A stretch of 64,000 nt of DNA, from contig CP099848.1 in NCBI GenBank assembly GCA_030062745.1, positions 5,201,685 to 5,265,684 of the forward strand, given 5' to 3'. This DNA is from Capitulum mitella. Taxonomy: Eukaryota; Arthropoda; Thecostraca; Pollicipedomorpha; Pollicipedidae. This document shows, one piece after another, positions 56,791 to 64,000 of the stretch (the first letter of the stretch is position 1; each line of letters begins with the position of its first letter). The translations under genes were made by a program, and so were the position numbers. Under the pieces are notes generated by a model. It was not told the origin of the DNA, made no database searches, and saw nothing but the letters and a program-made list of their open reading frames with translations.

Positions 56791-59378
56791 CGTGTGGCCG
56801 CCGCCATTCGAATCTCCCTGTTCTTATCGCTGGTACCGCTCGCTGCCCGGGTGGACGGCTGGCGAGCTCGTGAGGCTGAGCTCGGCGACATTCGGCCACA
56901 GCCGGGCAGAGGACCGCACAGCCAGACCCCCTGACCGGCCCCCAGAAGTGGCCGCCTGTCAACGCGCCTGACACCGCCCGGATCAATTCCTTATCGGACC
57001 GAACTTTGTCCCCACCATCTGGCTGTGTATTATGCAAATTCTCGAGTAGACCGGGCTGAATTTAAACGGCGCGGCCATCTGCTTCTGGCGAGTTCGTATC
57101 TGGTTGCCGGGCCCTGATATCACTGGCCAATGGCAGCTCACGATGCCAAGGTCATCCGTGGCGCTGGGCTCTGGCGGCTGGACGCGAGGTCGTAAAGGGT
57201 CAAGCTGAAATTTTCTCAGCCATCAGGGAAGAATTGGCCAAAGGTTTGCTGCCGGATGGCTTCTAATTGGTGGGGCAAAGGTGACAGCAAAAATTTCATC
57301 GTCACATCATAACTAAGGGGTCATGGTCGTCGAAGATTCATCACCCGTGCACAGACGGAAAGCATGAAGTTCTGTCATGTCTTCCCCAATATCAAACATG
57401 CCGTATTTAGCCTCGGCTCAATCGCAAACTGCGAACAACTTATTATCAGCCTGATCTGGTTTATTCGTTTGGCGAAAAGCAGGATGTACGTTTCTAAAAG
57501 GAAAAGGCCATGCCATCCGATCTGTTTACAGAGAGGTGAATGGGTGTATGAAATCGTTCCTGGTTACTGGGACTTCATCCGACCTGGCCTCATCCCTGCA
57601 GGACGTCAGGGTCACGTGCGATGGTCAGGCAATCGCTGAGACGCACAGCTCAGGCCCAAACCCAGGATAAATAGGGGAGAAGGACTCCGAGTGGTGGACC
57701 CCCTCAACCATGCTCCCTGTCCACGGATATATCGTAAGGAGGTACCTTACACCACACCAGACCTTGGAGACACCGACTGACGGCCTGCCGTCCACAGAGG
57801 TGACGTCAGGAGGCACGTCACACCACATCAGACTCCGGAGCGGCCGGCTGTCGGCCCGCCGTTCTGGCCGGTTTGGCGGTCTAATTTGCGGCCGACGGTA
57901 CCGCGGCGCGGGCAGTCGCCTGTAAAAGGAATCCCATTTGACAGGTCTGAAGGCAGCAGTCAGGCGTGTTTTGAAAAGGCACTTCCTGGCCGTCCTGCCC
58001 AGCCAGCGCGCCGCATTATGCAGCGAACGTTTAAAATTGAAAACTTCTGAAAGCCCGGCTGAGTTTTATTGAGACAAATCCAGAGTGGATAGGGAATACC
58101 AATAAGCACCAAAGCGGCGGCAAAATGGACTCCGTGAATGGACGTCCGCAGCTGCAGAGAGCGGCCCCGGTGAGGGGAGGAGAGAGAGCACGGTGCGGCT
58201 GATACTGATCTCTTCCGTCGCCGGCCGGCACCGCACCGTTCGCCCTCCGCCGCCGGCATTCATGTGGAAATGTGCCCGTTCCAGGCGACAACTTACACAA
58301 GCCAACCCGTGCTGCGTCGCCGAGGTCACCGCGTCGGGTCGAGGCCGGCGGGGGCCGGACACGGGACGCTTCCGGTGGCCGGGCTCGCTCCTGCCGCGCC
58401 GGAATGTCCGCCGCCGGCGTCTGCCGGTCCGGACCCTTCCTGAGTTTGGCCAGCCTTGGTCGGCGGGCCGGTGAGGACCAGGGCAGGCGTCGATCCTGGA
58501 CAGGAACGCTCACGGCCGTTTATTCTGCTGTGGACTCGTCAAAACAAGTCGCAAGGAACTGCCACTGTGAGGTAATGCCGAATTCCTGACGACATGATAC
58601 AGCACCGACTGGGAAAGGGACTCGACAGATTTCCATGTAACTTCAGCATCAGGAGGAAGCAGAGGACAGTACAGTCCGTGGTTCCGCCACATCTTAAAGT
58701 TTGGGATAACGTATGGCAACAAACATGTAAATTTACGTCAGCTTAGAGCGCATTCTTAAGAACCGGCCAATTCCTTTCTGAATTTTCATAAAGGCAGTCC
58801 TATTTACTCGGGCGGTTTCATCAGTGCCGCTCCGGTGCCCGGACGTCACCGAAAAACGCGACCTTCAGACGTGCGCCCGCAAAACACTCGCTTAGGCATA
58901 CGGGAGCAAACAATTAAATCTTCATCAGCGCCAGTCATTGTTATAGTTGCGACGATTGGCAGAGCCCGGCTCGACCAGAAACAATGCCGTCCGTCCCGCG
59001 CAACAAGGGCACGGCGTCCGCGGTTTGGCGGCGGGCTTCGGTGCCCCTGCTGCCCGCGGTTTCGCGGCGGGGCGGTTTCCCGCGGCCGCCGGCTGCGGGT
59101 GCTCAGCCTGCGCTGAGAAGCCGCAGCGGGCCAGCGCGTCACCCGGCCCGGCGACGATCCCCCGCCTCACGCAGACGGCGCGGCTTTGGACACGCCCTCG
59201 GGACGGGACCCGAGTCGAGCCACCGGCATGCCCGGCGCCGCCAGCCGGCCCGGTAAAGTGCATGGGAAAATTCCGGAGCCGTTTCCCGGCGAATTAATTG
59301 GGCTTAACCTGTAATATGCCGACTTGCCGGAGACCGGGTCATTTAAATGGCATGTTTTCCTTGAGTAGCGGCGTTTCG
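56791..59378. other. Intergenic, no gene seen; diverged 71-bp duplication at 57737-57850
   Basis: AGGAGGTACCTTACACCACACCAGAC (57737) recurs diverged at 57808 with a TGACGTCA at the junction (57801-57808). 58.8-59.25 kb is GC-rich with overlapping frames on both strands. No domain, RNA gene or transposon was recognised. Confidence 0.5.
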
Positions 59379-59490
59379 ACTGATTACATGCCCGAGGATT
59401 GATGCCAGGTGATTGCGTTAGGGGACTGACGTGGGACTGCGTCCTCGGGAGACTGATGTCGGATGACTGATATTGGATGACTGGTGTATG
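59379..59490. repeat. Diverged short tandem repeat, GGATGACTGATATT type
   Basis: GACTGATGTCGGATGACTGA and variants recur about five to six times. Confidence 0.6.
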
Positions 59491-61649
59491 ACGGATATAG
59501 AAAGACCAGGTTCGAAAAACTGGCATCGCGCGACCGCTGGCGGGCACATCGCTGCTGGGGGATTGGTGTCGAGTTCGAGGCGTGCGGCGAGTTTTGAAGA
59601 CTGGTGGAAAAGAATAAATGGTGTCATTAAAGAGGCACATGCTTGGCATGCATTTGCATACCCAAAATTATGTACCTGGCACTAAACTGATTCATGTACC
59701 CGGTCCTTTGGGCCGCGAGCTTAATTAGCAAATCATTAGACAGACCAGCCGACAATGGCTTGCAAAAGTATCTCCAGACATTCCAAAGCTACACCCATGC
59801 AGATGGGAGGAATATTCAGAGAAGAAAAGAAGAGCAATTTTGGTTTTATGAACCAAAAAAATCATGCTAACCAAATAGCTGAATGGCATTGTTCGGAGAA
59901 CGTCAGTGATCTCCCACATGTATAAGGGATAGGAACAATACGTTGAGCAACAGGAGACTTGGACTAGCGTCACTGATCGGTTCAGGACGACACTGATCAA
60001 CAGTGTGCTCCTGCTTCGGCAGTGGCGAGGGTATCAGGCAAGACGAAATTGCACGGGGCCATCGCGACAACGAACAATTTTGAAAGTTTCGTGCCACCTT
60101 CACTCATTCATTAACCCTAGTGTCGAAAACAGGTGCAGCCAACATCTTAACGTCGACGTTTTCAGTCTCTGGTGAAGCTGTCCGCAAATTGTCTAATTCG
60201 AAAGTGCTTAAACCCTCACTTATTTGTTGCTTTCTGATCCGTTCTGTTGGCACATGTTTACTATGCTGACGATTCCAGAGATTCTGCTGAATTCGCACAC
60301 CCTCATGAGATAAACGTAGAACGGAAATGTGGCAGGGGTTCGTGGGTCACAGTCGGTCGCTGGGTTTTAGCACATTTCGGCAGATGTCTCGACAGAGAAC
60401 TGGCATTGATAGCTCCATAAATCGACGGCCGACCATTGCCGCGACACTGTTGGACACTATCTAGACACCGCTCTAAAAATTTATTTCTCTCTTGTGTCTT
60501 CCCGGCCGTGCAAATGATTCCTAAGCGTGGGTTAAGCGTACTCTGCCCGGAATGACATTACGGCCAGTGATTCCCATAGGATTTGCGGGGAAGTCATTTA
60601 GAAGCGAACATCACAGGGCATTTCTTATCGGTCGACGGCCGAACCACATTAGCGTTCGACCGCCCCGAGTGTGGGCTTTGATTTCTGGATACTCGATTCA
60701 ACTTAGACACCGAACAGAGGCGTAGTATGTATTCCAGGGGATTAACGCCGTAGTATTAGGCTTCATAAGGCGTAGACGGACCAAATACCACCCTCCGTTC
60801 TGGACAACGCATCACTCGATACAAAAACTGCTCAGATGTGCTCCAGTCGGATTGCACGTCTCGTTGGTGACCACTGACCAGTGGGCCGTTACCGCAGGCA
60901 GGGTACCATTCTGTGAAAACGGGCAGGACAGAGGAGCGCAACGGACTCGCGGCCCCGTACCGCTCCAAGGCCGAACAGCCGAGCACTCCTGCCTGTACCC
61001 GATCAGCTGACTCGAGGCCCACACACTGACCACCCGCCACCCGAGCATTCTCTGAGGTTTTCGGAGGCAAACAAACCGACTGCCATCACCGCCGCCGTTG
61101 GATGGAAGCCCACACCAGCCCTGCGAGGCAGCTGACTTGCCGTCTACGGCTTCGTGAGACAGACGTATGCATAGTCCATTACCTTCTCACTCAAATACAG
61201 ACAGCGCAACTTAAATGCGTCGCGCCATACACGGCTGCTCGACTGCTCACGACAGACAAGACCACCGGGCCGGGGGCACAGTCTTGGGACGGACGTCACC
61301 TGTTATCTCGACACCACCACGTTCACCACCACGTGTCACCGCCAGTCGGGGAAAAGACACCACAAGCAGGGGCAGGTCCAGGAGTTCAGAATAAGGAAGG
61401 GCTAACAGACCTCTCGCCTACCTTTCCACCTCGCTCTACCGGTTTGTTTCATTATAAAGGCATGGGAGAACGCGCCCCTCGTGCGTCTCCTTGGTGCGTC
61501 TCTGCCCGTCGCCTTATTTCACCACCTGTCGGGTGGTGGTCGTGTTTAGCAGCGTCGAGCTGGCGTCCTCCGGCCAGGAATCTCCTCGATCAGAGAGGGA
61601 CGGCCCTTGCGGAGGGGGGGGGGGGAGACTGGAAGAATGAGCACTGTTC
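59491..61649. other. Intergenic, no gene seen
   Basis: AT-richer than most of the window at 59.6-60.55 kb, balanced after that. A G12 run lies at 61614-61625. The plus-strand frame at 61102-61743 (213 codons) has no recognisable domain. Confidence 0.5.
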
Positions 61650-61810
61650 GGGTCATGACGGCCGTGCAGTAGGGCCGCCAACCGGCTCCTCCGGTGAACT
61701 CTGGCAGGCTGTGGTGAAACTCTGTGAGGGGTGCGGGTCGTGACGGCTGTGCTGTGGGGCCGCGGACCGGCACCTCCAGTGAACGATGACCTGTCGGGGT
61801 AGTCGTGACC
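61650..61810. repeat. Direct duplication, about 85 bp period
   Basis: GGTCATGACGGCCGTGCAGT ... CCTCCGGTGAAC recurs diverged from about 61735, with indels. Confidence 0.6.
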
Positions 61811-62470
61811 CGGCAGAAGTTTTTGCTCCGCTCGGAACGGTATCATTCGATTGGAGTCGGCGGGCAGCCCATTACGCTGCCCAATCCCCGAGGAGGTACA
61901 GGCCCGTTTGCGATGCAGGGACGATAGCGAGTGCTGCTGCAGCATTCAAGGCTTCATGATGGATTTCCTATCCGTCACTCTTTTTCACCTTCAATGCCCT
62001 CTTCTTACTTCAAAGTTTGTTTCCAACGATCGGTTAAATACCGTTCGTTATCGATTATCGCTAACTTTATTTTGCTCATTCATCCCTGTTTTATCGAAGT
62101 TTTCATGTGTGCGTTTCTAACAAGTACCCACGCCTAGACCGGCCCGGTGGCCCTTCCAGTGTTAGTGACCTCTGCGGTCCTCATGACCCAACCGGCCGGC
62201 CCGGCTCCCCACTCGCCCTCTGTAGCCGCGAACGACCATCTCGGCCGATTTTAAAGGTGCCGACCGATGGGAAGGGCGCCGCTATGAAATTGGGATTTTC
62301 TGGCCGGATGGTGTTAATTGCCGGGTGGTCGGACAGCGATGGATGGGAGGTCAGCGCGGCTCCAGCTCACGTGCAAATGTCGGATGAGCCCAATTTGTAG
62401 TCCGGCGGCGGCGACCACCAGCGCCGTGGTTCCACGCACCCATTCTCAGGCCGGAATGGCGGCCCGTTAA
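61811..62470. other. Intergenic, no gene seen
   Basis: Balanced to AT-rich at 61.9-62.1 kb, then GC-rich. Nothing was recognised. Confidence 0.45.
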
Positions 62471-62499
62471 GGCGGCGGCGGCGGCGGCGGCGGCGGCGC
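62471..62499. repeat. (GGC)n trinucleotide microsatellite
   Basis: About nine to ten uninterrupted GGC repeats. Confidence 0.9.
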
Positions 62500-62522
62500 T
62501 CGGACCGCTGGGATCGCCTCTC

Positions 62523-62605
62523 CGGCACGTCCTGCCTGGCCGTCACGTGGCCGCAGGACCCCCGGCCGGCACGTCCTCATGCGTCCGTCACGTGACCGCA
62601 GGATG
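62523..62605. repeat. 45-bp duplication with a CACGTG E-box in each copy
   Basis: GGCACGTCCTGC ... CCGTCACGTGGCCGCAGGA is followed 45 bp on by a close copy. CACGTG lies at 62544-62549 and 62589-62594. Confidence 0.7.
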
Positions 62606-62928
62606 GACGTGCCCTCCCTCTTTGGCTAATGATCGTGGGTATGCGCCGGGCTTTAATGCTGGTGGTGCTGTCCTCGATCAAAGTTTTGTTGCGAACGAAT
62701 TGTTTTGGTTATGCCATTATTTTTGTCAAAATAATCAACGATGCGCTTAACGAACGACAGCACTTCATAAATAAGGTGAGCAGAACATTGCACAGATATA
62801 ACTGTGCTGAGAAACAACGTCCTTTAAAACCGGTATGAACAGGTTTCACTAATGGCGTATCTGCACATCAACAGTCATGCATCACTAGGCTGTTTTAAAT
62901 ATTACCAATGAATACAGCAGGGCAGTGT
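62606..62928. other. Intergenic, no gene seen
   Basis: Balanced to AT-rich spacer with short frames only and no recognisable feature. Confidence 0.4.
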
Positions 62929-63037
62929 TTTTTTATTTCTTTATTATTTCTACATCATTTCTATATTATTACATATTTATAGTTATATATTTACTCCATA
63001 TATTATATTACTGCTATGTTTCTATATTATTTCTAGC
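62929..63037. repeat. AT-rich low-complexity tract, TATATTATTTCTA type
   Basis: About 110 bp of nearly pure A/T with TTTCTATATTATT recurring three times. Confidence 0.8.
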
Positions 63038-64000
63038 TAGAAGACTGAAAGAGCCGTGTCCCTACCCCGCGTTTCACCAGTGTCCGCGCGAAGATGCGGT
63101 GACGATGGGGGACCGCTCCGACGGCGGCTGATCTGGCCACCGGCTCGACAGGCCAGCTGCGGCGCCCTCCCACGGCACCGACAGCTGGCCCGGCCCTGTC
63201 ACGTGACCACGGCCGCAGACGGCGCAATTCCCCGGCCCATCCATCAGCCGTCGGCCGGCTCCGACTGTCCCCAACCAGAGGTCAGCGCCGCACTGCCAAT
63301 CACGGGAGCATAAACAGCGGTTAGCACCGTAACTGGGTCCGGCGCCCCGGTAACGGCCAGGCCGCGCGCCCGCCGCTCAGGTACCCCGGTAACGGCGGAT
63401 ACCGTACTCGTCTCTCAGGTACCCAGCTGACGGAGGAGGGTACGGTGCCCCGGGGGGGGGGGACGGTCTCCCGGTCCGCGGCCCTGTCCACCAAGTTCAC
63501 TGTGCAGCATCTACTGGGGAACGTCGACGCCGCACTCCTGACCGCAGATGCTCGACTGGGGCAGCCTAATGGACCAGATATACATCTCTTTGCAGCCCGT
63601 CCCGTCCGCAAAACCGGACGATACTTTTTGGCGTTGCTAGTGCACCACTGGTAGGTACAATGGGCGATGAAGTTGATAAGGCGGGTTACATCAACAACAA
63701 AAACGTTCAAAAAGTGTAAAGTAAGTGCCAGGATTGTTCTACTGCGCGTTGTTGTTTTGTGTCTTGATCCGGCTGATTTCTGGATTAAGCTGGGTTTCTG
63801 GATTATTAAGATCATTTCACACATTTTGTCATTTCGGCCATCATTCGTTATCGGCCCAAAGTCAAACACAGTTTTCTTTGTCAAGAACCTTAAACTCTCC
63901 AGAGTTCGGAACGCATATGCACTTCCAACTTTCCAATCGGGAGGGCGCTAACCCTACTAATCCTTTGGGTGACGCATATGACGGGTACTTACTCATGCAG
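63038..64000. other. Intergenic to window end, no gene seen
   Basis: GC-rich to 63.65 kb, with a weak CCCCGGTAACGGC tandem echo at about 63340-63435 and a G11 run at 63452-63462. AT-richer afterwards. The minus-strand frame 63321-63884 (187 codons) shows no recognisable domain. Confidence 0.45.

Noticed and set aside
219-64000. Tandem arrays as possible CRISPR arrays
   Set aside because: There are no constant repeats separated by unique spacers of uniform length, and the setting is eukaryotic with a spliced gene.

Overview
The window reads as nuclear DNA of a multicellular animal. It is GC-rich over most of its length, CpG is plainly not depleted (CCGG, GGCC and CGCG strings are everywhere), genes are sparse and one gene is spliced. 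An invertebrate with little germline CpG methylation fits best. An arthropod or crustacean is a guess from overall character; nothing in the window fixes the taxon. I see no bacterial operons, no CRISPR array, no tRNA or rRNA, and no recognisable reverse transcriptase or transposase reading frame.

One protein-coding gene can be supported. It lies on the minus strand between 11071 and 7107 and encodes a SOX-like HMG-box transcription factor of 257 residues. A small first exon (10979-11071, 31 codons) ends at a GTAAGT donor. A 3.19 kb intron follows, and the second exon (7107-7787, 226 codons plus stop) carries the whole HMG box, a basic segment, an Ala/Ser/Pro-rich linker and an acidic C-terminal tail. 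The phase-0 join restores one uninterrupted frame. The box is divergent: it has RPLNAFMLF where classical SOX proteins have RPMNAFMVW.

The rest is intergenic DNA, and what fills it is tandem repetition. I can delimit over twenty-five minisatellite arrays or local duplications, with units from 9 to 117 bp, plus mono-, di- and trinucleotide tracts. Nearly all the long alternative open frames lie in these arrays or in stop-poor GC-rich DNA and are not genes. Notable arrays are: a 9/13-bp array at 35.0-35.97 kb, open in several frames at once; an 18-bp array at 18.7-19.15 kb with a 193-bp internal duplication; a 28-bp array at 47.2-47.7 kb; a 72-bp array at 56.2-56.8 kb open for 238 codons on the minus strand; and a 36-bp array at 28.84-29.09 kb folded back on itself as a mirror-order palindrome.

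Mobile DNA is represented by a short non-autonomous hAT-like insertion (33607-33876). It sits inside a 30-bp minisatellite, with imperfect terminal inverted repeats and a near-perfect 8-bp target-site duplication. A second, weaker foldback candidate lies at 45131-45388. A diverged dispersed repeat pair is seen near 40.1 kb and 51.0 kb. The palindrome TGACGTCA (the CREB/ATF site) occurs at least eleven times, about ten times the number expected by chance.
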